Source of the DNA: Tubiluchus corallicola
Taxonomy: Eukaryota; Priapulida; Priapulimorpha; Priapulimorphida; Tubiluchidae
Length of the DNA: 64,000 bases
Direction of reading: 5' to 3'
NCBI GenBank assembly: GCA_030141605.1
Contig: JAQGDQ010000089.1
Coordinates: forward strand, 434,001-498,000
Made by a program: the position numbers and the translations under genes. A model generated the notes under the pieces. The model did not search any database. It had not been told where the DNA came from and saw only the letters and a list, made by a program, of their open reading frames with translations. Shown piece after piece: positions 15,023 through 29,300 of this stretch (position 1 is the stretch's first letter; every line of letters begins with the position of its first letter).

Positions 15023-18000
15023 CGCATCCCTGTTTACACGTTTGACTTCCAAATGCTATCTCAGTCAATCGAATATTCTAATGAAATGCGCTCAAGAAAG
15101 ACTTACCTGTTTACTGAGGGCCGCAGCTTTATCTGCTCTGTTGTATCACCTGCGCTGTTCTTTTCTGCTTGAATTATCAACAGTAAAACAGCGTAATTTC
15201 AAGGTGAGTAGAGAATTCGTTTGCGATAATTAGATGATTTTTTAGACATTGTTATTTTATTTAAGTCTCACCTCACATACCGTCCAAATAAAAGCATTAT
15301 TAATTAGACAGTGTACATAAAATGAGTCACTCATTTAGAGTTATAAGAGACTGCTAAAAGACTATACATTCAATGATACTAAAAACACAACAATATACGT
15401 AGTAACGGTAAAAGAAAAAACTGCGAGTCATCACTAATGAGTGTGATATACTAGCTGACTTCTTCGTAACAAAATTTTATTACAGGCATTTGCACTTTCA
15501 TAAACCAAAAAATTTGAACCTAGCAACATTGTTCATTGTATGAAATTATTCATTTGTTTTCCTAATTGCACTTGTGTGTTAGACTTAGATCTAATATTTT
15601 GATAAAGTACACACTCGGTTAAAACATCAACTCTGACTCAATACCGTTACAAAGCAAACACAGCCTCTAGTCTTCGGGTAAGCCTTTGTACCTTCCAGTT
15701 TCCAATCAAATTGGAGCAACGCCACATCTAAATTTTGTAAGTGCCGCTATATGAGAATTTTGCTCAGGTGTTTTTTAAGCTATTATAATTGTTTATTTCC
15801 CGTCCGTTAGTTCGGATATTAGAAAAAATCCGGTTATTCAGTAATTCATTCTGTCCGTCACATTTTTTGTAAATTTTTAACTGCAAAGGAGATGGAAGAA
15901 CTCCAAAGTGTTTATTTATTTGAGTCGAAATTTGTTGAGTGACTAAATAGAGCGTCATTGATTCAAGGCAAAAAATTCACAATTAATCAATTAAATTTGA
16001 ATTTAAAGCCCCATAGCTTTTCCCCTAAGGGGATTTCAGGGGATTTTGAACATGTTATTCTGGACCACTTTCTGTGTGTGCAAAAACTCAGTTTTATACA
16101 ATTTTTGTAAATCAATGAATATTTTAAGGTTATTTAGGAGTTAAGACTACATTTCTTTTGTCTAGCTTTGTGCTATAACTTAGGTGAAATAGTGACTAAG
16201 ATGACAAACGGCCCAGTTCGTCTTGTGTCCACTTATGACTGCTATTTTTCGTCTTGAGTATAAAAATCTAACACTACTAACAATACTCTACATACCGTCA
16301 CAAAAATTTTCTCTGTGCTCAAATTTTGCATTAAGTAGTTATTTTTTGGCTGCCTCTGCGTGACCTTTGTCCTCTCGTGAGTGGTTGTACAACTCAAGAC
16401 AAACACATTTTTGACACCGAGCCTTTGCGCAATCTATTTAGCTACTCAAACCTTTTGTGAATTTTGCATTGAACTTTTCTGGGCTCAGGGTCTATGTCTA
16501 GCCTGAAGACCTCGACACTTCTCGCAATGAACAGAAAAAGGAACGTTAACTCACGTTTACTGACGGAGAGTAACCTGCAGCAAATTTTGCTCTCTAGTCT
16601 GTAAAAGTGCGAGTTACTTGGTGAATTTAAATTGCCGAGAAAATTCGCTAGTCTGAAAGCGCCGTAACAGTGAAACTGTGTCTGAATTTGGACCAAAAAA
16701 CTTTGGTTTATAAATCGGACACCTTGGTTACTAGACGTCAGTTTCTTATGGTCATGGAAAATTTAAACAGCTCACCAAATAAGCCAACATTTTCAAATTA
16801 TTATTGTTTTACTCACAAAAATTTTGTTAGTAATTACTAACTGATCATATTTATGGAATTAATTTATGTAGCATGGAGTCAAGGATGATCCATGGTAACT
16901 ATTTAATTGATTATTTTTAATTATTTATAACCTTAATTTAGTGAATATAAATATGTATTCGAAATATTACTATATAGAAAATCAATTTTACAGTACAAAA
17001 GTTCAGGAGTATCTATAATTTGTGTTGCAGGACGCACAGCATATATTTCAAGTTTTTTATCAGCTTAGCTGAATTTACTGCCTCCACTGATATGGGGTTA
17101 AGTTATGATAATCACTACCTGCGAGCGAATCTACCTGTCTTGTGTTAGATATTGATCATTACGTAATCCTGCTTAGACTAAGCCCCTGGCAATGTGGGAA
17201 AATATCTCATTAATTTATTATTGACGCAATCTGTGCTTCAAGTGTTAAACATGAATTATTTATCAATTAGTTTTTAAAGGGCGTTTTTACTTTCACGGTT
17301 TCGTTTGCAAACTTTTAATAGTAATGCTTATTGTCTATGACAATAATGTACAGTAACACACGTATTATTGCTGCTACAGCGGAATTATGACCAAAACAGC
17401 AAATTGTAGACGTTATTATAATAACCAGTTCTGTTTCCATCAGTGTTTTAAAATTTAAACTTGTCAGATGGTTGGACATAATTATTTACTTAATAGTTTG
17501 CCCAGTTTTAATTTGTTTATTAACTAAATTCTTAACTAATTCTTAACTTATTCATTTCTTCGTTTATGTATAAGCCCTTTTTGCTTTATTACTTATTTAA
17601 TTCATTCATTCGTTTGCTTACTTTGATTTTATTTGTTGGCCTGCTTACTCGCTTATTGATTTGTTTACATATTATTTTATTTATTGCAAGTGCCCAATAT
17701 GTTGCAGAAACTTCTTGTTTTACAAGTCGTTTATTTATCTCTTATCTCTTATCTTATTTTTCTTTCTTACTTTATATTTATTTATTTATTGTATTTACTT
17801 ATTTAGGCTCATTCCAATTTATATTAATTTTCATTCATTAAATGATTGACTTATCTTATTTTATTTATTCATCAACTTATTATGTTTATTTAGAATTTGC
17901 TTATCCCAAATCTGCAATAACATTGCACTGCACAAGTGCTGATAATAACTGTTCATTTTGCAACTATTTGCTAACACACCATTAGTTACTAAATCATTGA

Positions 18001-20127
18001 CCACTTTACTTAATATACCACAAGTAGTTAGTTAGCTAATCCCTTTATATTGCCAGGAAAAATATGCAGGTACAACTCTGGTTTCTCTGCAAAACGCATA
18101 AATCTTTCGCCTTTTACTAAAGATTTCCGTGCAGAGGAACAAATTAATGAGTCTTTGATAATTTCTCTCTGCCTTGCTTCATTAGCAAGGTAATTATAAA
18201 TCAATAACAATATATGATATATCAATATATGATATTGCATATGTGTTTATGTATTTTTTGGGAATTGCGTAAATGGATTTTCATCCGTTACCGTGAAATT
18301 CAAACTCATTACGTCTTAATCAATCACGATTAATAAATTATGTAACAATATGACACATTCTTTTCTATGTTTTTATTTTATTTGAAGGGCAAAATAGTGT
18401 TGTCAGATTTTTACTCTACACCCTGGATCGATAAAATTCACGTTAGGCACTGCGTCTTCATTCAAAACAGGGTGCTACCGCTCTAAAAAAAAACCAAGAA
18501 ATTATAAAGCCGCCTGTGTCCACCGCCGTCGTTATCATTATTACTGTGAGTGTTCCATTGTCAAAAACACCTTAACAATACCACCTATATTACATACACA
18601 GACAAGCATGTACAGAAAATGTGGCATTGCTGGCTTTGAATATAATTCCATACACGCGAGCTAATAACTCATTAAGGCTAGATCATTTAACGGGTACTGA
18701 GATCAATTTACTATCCACTAACTATAGGATGAATAATCATTTAATCTCTACGGTATTATAATGATGTTGCTGGTGTCGTATCCAGGTATTCTAAAAGCGT
18801 TTTTGCACACAGAACACAGTGTAATCAGGTGTGTTCAGCTAAAGATAAATAAAAACAAACTTTTTTGTTTTAAAAGTTTTAATTTTAATAATGAAAGCTT
18901 CAAATAAATAAATACATAATTACAGTGAAATAATTTCCAAATTCACTTAATTCAGTCACAATTACCTAATCGCGTGCAAACAAATAAAAACACAATGTAG
19001 GAAAAAATATACACTTCTAATTAACCGCAATGTAAGATATGATTTTGCAGTTTAAGGGTCATACAAGATATTTGTTCCACGGTTTTTCTGAACAGACAAA
19101 ATATAACATTTTTTACTGTAGTTGGTTAATTATTTAATACGGTTACTTGTGCATAGTGCCACGTGTTAGATAACAGTAATTCAGGCACGTTATTGGTCAA
19201 AGAGCGCCACTGTAAACCTACTGAACAAGTGTAGTTAAGCTGTTGCATATAAAACGTAAATTGAAACATTTTCTCTTTACCTTCACAGGCCGCCTGTTCG
19301 AGATATACAGGTTTTATGCCACGTTTGTGGACCGTGTAACCCTTATACCGGACCGCATACGTGACATCTCAGCAAATGAATCCCGACAAACTTTCTTCAT
19401 CTCGGTCCTACTGCTAACAAGTGAGGATCCCCGAAATAGAGTAAAGGTGAAATCCAAAAATGAGCAGCTTCACTAACAGCGTAAATTACTGTAGCCTGTA
19501 GATTAAAATCTAGTTAATAGACCACAGCGTGTGATAAACAAATATAGTTTAATTTGTGTATTTTATAGTCTAATACGAGTAGAAAGAAAATTTTTATTTA
19601 GAGATTATCTTTATTTTGACAAAATCCTATGACACCATAGGGACTTAATCTCACTCCCGACTTCTAAATTCCAAAATTAGGATGCATTCCGAGACTGAAG
19701 CCCAACCTTATATCAATTTTTTTGTCACATGTTGTAGCATGCTTATCTAGATTTTGTCAAGAGATGCTTCTACCTTTCAGTAGGCTTCAAATACATGTAT
19801 TTAAAACAACCATCCCTGGACATTGCGTAGGTTGAAGTTTAACTTACTTTAACCATAGGCGGTGGTTTATTACTTGTCTCTTTAAAAGTTTGTCAGCAAA
19901 TTGTGCACAACGCGTCTTTCTTTAAATGGCGCACGCTTCGGGTAATCAAAGTGGAAGGGACGGGGTGCCAATGGCTATAGATCCGCCCGAGGCTGATTTT
20001 GAAATAATATGTTCTAGAAAACGTGATTCAGCGGCTGATGTACAATAATGTACAAGTAATCAACTGTCGACTGTTTTAATTCTAGCAGTCCCTGTCATGT
20101 GGCTTCATAATGGGACGGGCTTCTGCC

Positions 20128-20141
20128 GTTGCCATGGTAAC
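20128..20141. promoter_or_regulatory. X-box (RFX) motif upstream of the DCX-PLAT gene, perfect consensus
   Basis: GTTGCCATGGTAAC fits GTNRCC-NN-RGYAAC fully and is nearly palindromic. It lies 5.4 kb upstream of the start codon and about 250 bp before a strong donor at 20391, where a non-coding first exon could end. RFX control is expected for ciliary genes; DCX proteins of the RP1 type are ciliary. Confidence 0.55.
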
Positions 20142-20159
20142 AGATTTGCTATCGATGTT

Positions 20160-20390
20160 GCAGGTGTGCGTGGGATTTCTCTTATTAGTGAGCAACTGGC
20201 AAGGTTTTGCAGATGTGCCTACCTTGCAACACAGGTTGCTTGTTTCTTAAACTAACGAGAAAGATGTGTTTCTGGGTCGTCGATTTACAAATCACAGAAG
20301 ACATACATTATTAGTTTACGTACTTACAACAGGATTTGATCTAGAATCGTCTGACTTACACAGGTGTGGCAGGAAAACTACTCTTTGGAA
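20160..20390 (+). other. Candidate non-coding first exon of the DCX-PLAT gene
   Basis: Inference only. Coding exon 1 starts behind an acceptor (TTTTAG at 25522-25527) with only 34 bases of 5' UTR, so an upstream non-coding exon must exist. The best donor I see near a promoter-like motif is GGAA|GTAAGTAT at 20391. The exon start is unknown; 20160 is approximate. RNA evidence would decide. Confidence 0.25.
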
Positions 20391-23300
20391 GTAAGTATTC
20401 GCACGCTTAACTGTGTAATTTCAAGAGAAATTGCAATTGTCTTTAATTTAATTTAGCTTAATTAATTTTTTTATTTAAGGTTTTTGCCTTTTAAACAATT
20501 ACACTACTCACAATTACCATAATTATGATAAACACGATTTAAAATGTGCTAAAACTGTCTGATAAAACAATCACCACACATAGTTAATACGTCTTATAAA
20601 TCTTGATTGTTTAATAACTATTATAACTACAATGCTTTGTTCATTAACATTTTTCAATTCAGAATTTAAATTTCTGTAAGCGTTTGTCTTAATTTTAACT
20701 TACTATTCGGGTAAATTAACGTAAATAATAAAAATCGATGTACTGAAATAACATACTTGTGTCAAATACCCTTGCTATACATGTATTACCAAAACAGTGA
20801 ACACGACTCGTCATTAACTTTTGCACTTTGCAGAGAAGGCTGTTCTGTCGTCTTTCGTTTTTTTTTTGTTGTTGTTAGTGCTCCTTCTTTGCCTTCTATT
20901 TCTTCTACTGCATGTTTTATATGTTTTTTATTTTTTCTCTTTGATGTTTTATCTTGAAAATCCTTCTTGGGGAGAAAAAATGCAGCCAGGAAGAGGTGGC
21001 GTTTCAAGTAGCGTGTCTTCCACTGGAAAGCTTAAAATTGTTGCTTGAAATTAAAAGAGACATTTGTTTCAATACTAATTACTTGCTGCCTTGTCTGTAC
21101 ATTTGCTTCTTTGACATCTGGCATCTGTGTAAAACCATATGCACCCAAAGCTTGTCTACTATATTAGTGCTTGTATTAAAGTTACGAGATTTGTTGCATT
21201 AATAATAACAAACAAAACAACAATGTGATGTAAGATAAACCATTACATTAAAATTTCAAGGCACAAATTAGTGCATTAAAACAACATTAAAGTAATTGCT
21301 CTAACGTACTACAAAATTAATTTTAATAACATAGTAATTTAAGATTGGCTGTACATTATTTCTGATATTGGATAATTCATATTCTAAGAATACATATAAG
21401 TTCACGATTTTATGTAGTATAGTTGAGGTCTATGTTGTTCAGTTGTGCTTTCTATTGGTAAAGCATTCAAATACAAAGTTACAATTTCGGTATCATTAGT
21501 TTCTAAATGAAACATTAGTTTATTTTCATTCGGGAAGTCTGGGCACACGTTATTACAGAAATTTTAAACTATACTGCAAGTATTTTTTGCTAAACAATCA
21601 TTACTACAAGTGGTGGTAGAAATGACGGTGTTGATTTTTTCATTTTTTTGTCTCTTGGGCCGACATAATTATGTGCCACAGATTGTAATTTGCTGTGTGC
21701 TCAAACTGGCAGCAACCACACGCTGATTTAGGGTGATATGCAAAGCACGCAGCCCCTCTCTCTTTTTCTGTTGTTAAGAAAACGGAAACAAGGTTTGTGC
21801 TGTACATTAGTGGCGTATTCGACTCATTTGAAATCAGAGAGATTTTATTACTTGTCGACTAGGCAGGTTTAGGTGCTATAGGCGAGTGGTAATGTGTGCG
21901 CAATATAAACAATACCAAGCCTGGTTAGTAAATGGGTGGGCAACTACCTAGCTCACTAAAAAGGATACGTACTCACCTGAACGTGACAAAGACGTTTCTG
22001 TTAGCTCAGTATTTAATCATAAGAGGGTTATCCTTGATCCTAAACCACGTTTCCGTCCTGTCAAAACCAATGGCATTAATTAAGCAATACATGATTAAAT
22101 CGAGGGCTGTTTTACGCTTTACAGCATCACGAACTGTATGAAAAAAGTCTGTCCTTCAAACTATCAGAGGAAGTGTTCCTTTTTCTTAGTTTTCAACGGG
22201 AAGCAACCTGCACTGCATTAATTTTTTCTTTGTATGGCGTCACATTCTTCGTATAATAATATAAATTAATAAATTATAGCGTATGTCGCGTCAGCCACCA
22301 GAACTGCTTTAGAACTGATGAAAGTTCTTTAAATACGTTTTAAACACAATTGGTACACCCATTACTACGTATGCTTAGTTTGAGAAGATCTGCACTGATT
22401 GATCTCTCTGTAATTCTAAGTAAATACATCGCTAAGTAATTAATCCGTGTAGGGCTTCTCATGAAAGGCAGATGTTGTCTCTTCATGAATTCATTTAATT
22501 GTTATTAAACGATGCTTTTCTACGCATGTGCAGGTAGCCTCTGTGTAGGTATATAATATAGAGCCTGAAACACAGGCAATTATAATGTTAGGTTGCTATA
22601 AATAAAATTAATTGCCAAGTTATCCTTAAGAAGGCGTTAAATTACTGTTATGACACGATTTACTTGATGAGAAACGATCAAAAGTAGTTGATTTTATCTG
22701 TCTCTGTTTATTTCAGAAACTACACGTTCCAAATCCACTCTAGAGGTTAAGTTTTGAGCTATTAGAATCAAGATGATACATCGAGAAAATGATGCATTTG
22801 ATTATGTTAGGGCAGCAATCCTTATACAATGTATAAACCAGTACGAAAACTACTTGCAAATTATCATGGGGGCTGCAAGTATTGTTGCTGAAACCATTGG
22901 TAAACCAGCCCTGACAACCAGATTTTGCACCTTTTTGTTGACGCCACCATTATGATAAAATGAGTACCATAATAACCACTAAAAGGCCTACCGTGTGCCT
23001 AAACGGAGTAGAATGCCCAACTGAAACCGAATTGCCTGTTATAAATTTCACAGACTGAAAAATCGCAAAGCAGGAGGGCATTTCTTGCATTAAGTTTTTA
23101 GTTTATAATTATATTGTAACTTTGGTAAGTGGTAATCAAAGCTAGAATAACCATTAAACAATTTGCAATATGCAGTGTCTGCTATACTTATAATTAGACT
23201 TATGAATGCTTGTATAATATCACAAAAGACTTGTTATAATCTATAGTATCATGATTGACGACAGTTTGTGCCCACGTAATGAGTGATTAGTCTAATTAAT

Positions 23301-25527
23301 CTGTTCAGTACAGGTTTCTGGCTTGACTGAATTTGTGTATTTTTACCTGTGGAAGCCTGAAGACAGGTAGAAGATCAATAAATCTTATTAACAGAACGGA
23401 TTGGAATCTTGACCCGCGGGAACTGCGAGATCATTACTTATCGTAGCTGATGCTGAACGTGTTTACAGTCACATAGAGAGATGAATTCAATGTCGAATGC
23501 CTCATTTTACGCAATCATTCATAATGATAACCGACTAAGGGGAGCTAGGTAATGATTGCTTCCCTCTATACATAAGAAACTAAAACTAACGAATAGATAA
23601 AAAACAGACCTTAAGAAAGAACATTTAATTCTGTGTAAAAACGACTCATTTTAATATCTACAATGGACGGTTCTCAATAGGTACCACTTCTCCAAAAACT
23701 TCGTTGACTCCGACTATAAGACGTGGAAAAAACCTGAACAAAAACAAATTAAACGAGAATTATCATAATAATTAAAAGTATTAAAAATAAGCTTATATTT
23801 ATTTTGGCAACTTTTAAGTACAGGCCAATCATTTTATGACAAATTAAGCTTTAAGAGGAGTGTAGAAGGTAAATACAACTGAGCAATTTTAGACTTGTGT
23901 AGCTAAAGCTAAGTAGACATACATTTTGGCTCAGTTCATTATTGCAGTGGTGATTTAGAATCGCCTCTTTGACGGAAACCACTAAGGTTACCTTAAAACC
24001 GCTATACTTGTGTGCGCTGTGGTAATTCAGAAATGCCAAGATTTTTGTAGCCTATTTTTGCTATGATGCTTTGATAACAACTGTAAGTTTTCACCTAGGA
24101 CTAAGCACTAAAAGCCTTTCCATAAAGCCTCTTTTAAGTCTATATTGTAGTTTTGTTGAGACGTAGAGACGTGTTAGTTTTCTTAGTTAGTAATCAGATA
24201 AAATTCGTTAAATATGGCTTTTAAGTTAGACTAAAATAATGCAACCAAAAACGCAAACTAAACTTGGTAACGGTTTCGACGTGATATGGTTTGTACTACA
24301 AAAGTTATAAAAAATAATGTACGAGAAACAATATTTTGTATTTCATACTGCGTTTTACCATAATTCTTTCTACTTTTGTACTTTTTTTTACAGATTACAT
24401 TATCATTGGAAATCTTGTAGCACCTACAGTAATGAATCTTTTCTATTCTTCCAAAACTTTTGCTAGTTGTAAAGATTAATCAATTACTTGCTTTTGGAAT
24501 TTACGTGCAATCTAAAACCGATGTTTACTTTTGTTGCAAAAAATTTTTGAATATGGATATATATGTAACTGAAACAATGGTTAATGGATGGTATACAGCA
24601 ATCTGTGCTGCGAAAAATTTTTGATTGCCAGTCTTCACTCAAGAGGACAACGATCAGGGCCTGAAATCATGATTCCACCAATTCTATGGACCCTGCAACT
24701 TAATCACTGGCTTCATCATAACGTTATCACTTCAAAAACAGGTAAATACAGTACGAACTGTATTTATGCAGGTGTTTCTTGTGATTTTCTTCCTACAGAC
24801 GTATCATCACAATCAGCATCAATTAGCAGCTTGCGCGTCTTTCAGCTTTTTTATTGACAATTCTTCGTTGCTAAGGGCCTGCTAAGTAGATTGCTGTGTG
24901 CAGTAAACACGCAGGCAGAGTTCTCTTTTTTCTACAAATACCTTCTTTGCTATCAAATGAATGGTACGCTAAGTGAATAGAATCACGTTAAGATACTTAA
25001 CTGAAATTCCCAGATGCTGCTGTAAATCTTACACATAAAAACAGTGGAAATCTGGTTAGAATGAAGTGTAAAAAAATGTTTTTTTGTCAGTTTTTAGCAG
25101 CTTATAGACTACTATGTTTAATACACCGCATATAATGCATACTGAAATTATATTTTAGTAAATAATGTTTTATGAAATGCCTCAGTCGTCTTGCATCACT
25201 GACTTGCAATAATTTAGTGCCTTCTCTTTGAAAATTGCCGTGATTCATTGGTCTGCTCACTTGTTAGTCAATCCCACAGACTAGGGCCACAGCTCCTCGT
25301 TTTGTTTTTGTTTTGTAGGTACATTATAGGTTTCCTAGGTTTATTCACTTATCACTCAAACATACAGGTCCTCAATTTTTGCAAAAAATATACATTGTTT
25401 TAAGAAATGCTAATCCTACAACTTTACGACTCTAATGCTAACTACTTGCCAGGACCATAAAAAATGATGAGAATTGGATGTAGATCAATTATGAGAAGTT
25501 ATGTTACACAATTTTTAATGCTTTTAG
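20391..25527 (+). other. Presumed 5' intron; no gene recognised
   Basis: AT-rich sequence between the candidate first exon and coding exon 1. Short open frames (20757-21202, 21932-22141, 22773-22955, 24588-24857) have no recognisable domain. No transposon ends were seen. Confidence 0.4.
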
Positions 25528-25561
25528 GTACACGTGAAGTATTAAAAAAGTGGATTTAACA

Positions 25562-26365
25562 ATGGCATCTGTAAATCCTGCAAAGGTGCGTGCTACATCA
25601 AATGTTGAACTACCCAATGGCACAGCAGGTGGTGATCGACCCGTGAAAACGGTTTATTTCTACAAAGACGCTGATCCTAAATTTGGTGGCGTAAAATTAA
25701 CGATAAACCCTCGCAAATATCGTTCATTCGAGACATTGCTTGACGAACTCGGGAAAAAGATTCCATCTAGTGCGTTTGGTGGTGTGCGAAGTGTTTACAC
25801 TCCTCGTGGCAGGACAAACATTAATAGGATTGCTCAGTTGAAAGACCATGGTCAGTACGTGTGCAGTTCCAGCCACAAAGCCAAAGGCTTGGACATGTCC
25901 AAAGTGCAGCACACTCATCTGCCACCTTGGCAAGATTCCAGGTCAAAAGGCAAAATAAAGCTACTAAACGGTACTATTTCACAACACCCAGCAAAAGAGA
26001 AATCTAAATTGCAAAATGGTAATGTTGCTCAACACACTGTAAAAGAACGTTCCAAACTGCAAAATGCTGTTTCCCAACACCCAGCTAAGGGTCATGCTAA
26101 AAAACAGACCACGTTAACGACCAACAGCAGTGAGAATGCCGTGCCAAAGACTGCACCACCAGATACGGTGTCGTCGCCACCAAACAGTTATCTGACAAAC
26201 AATGTTCCAAAGAAGATTGTGGTGGCAAGAAACGGACAACCTCATCTGAGACACAAACTCTTGCTGAATCGTCGAACAGCCCAAACATTTGAACATGTAC
26301 TCAGTGATTTGGGCGGTATGTTTGGGGTACCTGTGAAGAAACTTTATACATCTGATGGAAAACGG
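25562..26365 (+). CDS. Coding exon 1: DCX1, linker, most of DCX2
   Basis: 268 codons, exon opens at 25528 behind acceptor CTTTTAG. DCX1 spans PVKTVYFYKDADPKFGG to GQYVCSSSHK; DCX2 starts KKIVVARNGQP and reaches LYTSDGKR. Typical DCX marks are V.FY.(N/D)GD-like strand 1, the L(L)..L...(I) helix and the VR.(V/L)(Y/F)TP.GR loop. It ends in phase 0 at CGG|GTAAAG. A GTG at 25550 lies in frame upstream but is not a plausible start. Confidence 0.95.
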
Positions 26366-29300
26366 GTAAAGGCTTTCGTTTATATACAATAAAAAACTAG
26401 CCTACTGTATAATGCAACCTTTAATTTGCAAAACTGAATTGTTAAAAGAAATTTTGATGACTATGTGTAGCCAATCAGCAAGTAGTCAATAATTAATTAA
26501 CTTAAAATGGAATGGTAAATTAACTTCGAAGAATTATCTCTTTTGAATCATCTTACAACAGCTGCGTTAGGTTTTAGTGTAATTGTCTCATTAAATTTTG
26601 TCTGTTCTCTTTTTCCCAGGTAACAAGTCTGCAGGCCATATTCAATGGACCAGAAGAGCTCGTGGCTTGCGGTCCGGAAAAATTCAAGCCGACAGCTCAA
26701 ACTCACAACTCTGGTGCAAAATCTTCTACAGAAAAGCAAGACAAGATTTCAAAGCCAGGAAAGTCGCATATTTCAGCCACCACCATACATAAATCAACAG
26801 CAGAGACGTCCTCAGTAACGGGCAGCACAAAGGAGTCTAGCTTGAAAGGCAGTGTTAAGAACAACTCAGTAAAAAAGGAAACCGCCAAACTTGCAGTGAT
26901 CAGCAGTAAGTATCATGCTCATGATTATACGAGATAGTTATTCTAAGCATTTATATAACGACCTGCTGCTGTTGATTCTATATTTTCATTAGTTGCACTT
27001 TGGTCAGAGTAAACAGGCTCGTGGCAAATTATAGTCAGCTGGTTCGGTCTAATCGCATTCTCACCGCGATGATGTAAATTAAGAATGAATGAAAATTAAT
27101 GAAAGAAAAAACAGTTCTACGACTATTGTCGCAGTAATTGACTTTTTTGCAAACTCAGACACGAAAATCGTCAAAGTTTCTGTGAGTAACTCGCTCTGGT
27201 TTCTGTCTTTCACTAGAACCCAAAATAGCAGTAAAAATCAGGATCATTGCTAGAAGAATAAATAACTTTTATATACCTTGGCGATATAGTTCAAACAAAT
27301 ACTTATGCAATCTGTGTGGCTGAAGTAGCACAATTGGGACATATTGTCATTTTTAGGAATATTCTATGGGTGGGCAATTAGTGTTACCCGCCTGTTGGTT
27401 ACGTTAATATCTCCCAAGTCGGGCCGTTGTAGCTGGAATGTTTTATTGCTATCAGAAGTAGCAGTAGAGTTGCAAAAATCAAGTTTTGGGGGCAATATAG
27501 TAATGAAAGCAAATGATTAGTTGCTGAGTAATGTGAGCGGCATGTAATTGATGTTAGTTAATGCCGGATAATGGCCTGGAATTATACGTAAGAGCCTCAG
27601 CATCGAGACTGTAAGAATCAGGTAGATGAATGATCTATATTCAAGGCGAAACTTCAGATGAAATTTTTGCTTTACCCTACGGGTGGGGTCATGGTGCTTA
27701 GTTAAGCAATGGTGAATACAGTAAATGCATGGGTAACAAGTGCTTCTCAACAGTTTCATTTGCCATACTTTCCTTTGCGACGGAAAATTAAGCCTATTTT
27801 AAACATATGGCTGTGATATCACTCTACTTTTTCTCTCATATTAAAGAACTATTAACACTATTGTTGATAATTATCTAGGTTCTGCTTCTTCAACAATTGT
27901 ATGTACATGCACTACAAATACATGTAACTTCAGAAAATGGCATGTAATCATTAATAGAGGAAGTGAGAAGTAAAACATTAGTTAGTCCTGAGCATTGTGT
28001 AAGCTACAGTTATGAAAACTCGACATCAAATGTCCACTTCGGTCTACATCGACCAATTTCGAACAAATTATAATAGCAACAACAACAACAATAATAATAA
28101 TAATTTAATTTATTGAATACTTAAATGTATTAATATTAAAATGGACAAATGCATTTTACATAATATATAAAATTTTAACACATAAACGGCACATACACAA
28201 TAGGCTATTAAATATAAAACTAAAATCTTAAAACATGCATATAAAAATCACTAGAAATTAGCGTAAATTAAATCCATAAAACCATATTAAACTTCTAATT
28301 AATAAAAAAGCTTGTTTATAAAAATCAGTTTTAAGAAATGATTTGGACTTTTAAACATTATTAATTGAATTTACTTGCATGAATTGGTAAATCATTCCAT
28401 AATTTTGGTACCGCTAAGCTACAGTGTAAGACTATGAGAACCGCCTGTGACTATATTATAACGCGGTACAACTAGTGCCAATGAATTAATTGATCTGGAC
28501 ACGTATGGCTTCGAAATATCAGATACATGGGAGGGCGCTAAACCATTCAGAGCTTTGAATATTAACAAGAGAATTTTGTATTTTATTCTGAAAGAAACGG
28601 GCAATCAGTGCAATTGCATGAGAATATTGCATGAGGAGTTGTGTGATCATATTTACGAGTGCCTGTAATAATATGAGCCGCTGTGTTGTGTACATGTTGC
28701 AGTTATCGATCTGATATTGAAGAATACCAAAAAGTGTGCTATTACAATAGTCTAATCGAAAACTGACAAACGTGTGGATAAGAGTTTCACTGGCTGATTT
28801 TGATAATGAAGGTCTAATTTTAGAAATGTTCCTTCAATAGGAGTACGAAGTTTTTTCACATTATTAATATGGGTAGGTATGGTTATGATAATCTAGAACA
28901 GTTTCAAGGTTTTTCGCTGTTTCGGACACCGTGCACCGTCATTAAATCAGTGCCCACAAGGACAGATGACAGTTTAACTTTTGATAGTTGGTTTTTAGTT
29001 CCAAAAATTATAAAATTAGTTTTGTCCTCAATAAGCTTCATATAATTGTGCAGCATCCAGTGACGTATATCTGCGAATTTTTGAGTACAGAACAAAATGT
29101 GTTATTACAGCATGTGGATATCATTTCTGTTCTGCCTAAGATTCTGGGGCATTATTGCAATCAACACAATTTGGAATTTCAGAAGGAGAGTTTTTTGTAA
29201 TGGTTAAATCCAGTGAGTTAGCAAGTATTCCGGATGTAGTACCAAGTGTTAGCATCTTCGTCTATGGAATTCTGGGTAATTCAGGACCGCACCCACTGTG

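Larger units (their letters stand above)
14179..20127. other. Gene-free sequence upstream of the DCX-PLAT gene
   Basis: AT-rich with no recognisable exon, RNA gene or transposon ends. It holds a GATGAC-type trinucleotide tract at 14780-14870, an X-box-like motif at 15009, and a TTTATT-rich low-complexity stretch at 17560-17880. Short open frames here show no domain. Confidence 0.45.

Noticed and set aside
25550-25561. GTG as start codon of the DCX exon
   Set aside because: An ATG with good context follows four codons later at 25562, and GTG starts are not expected here.
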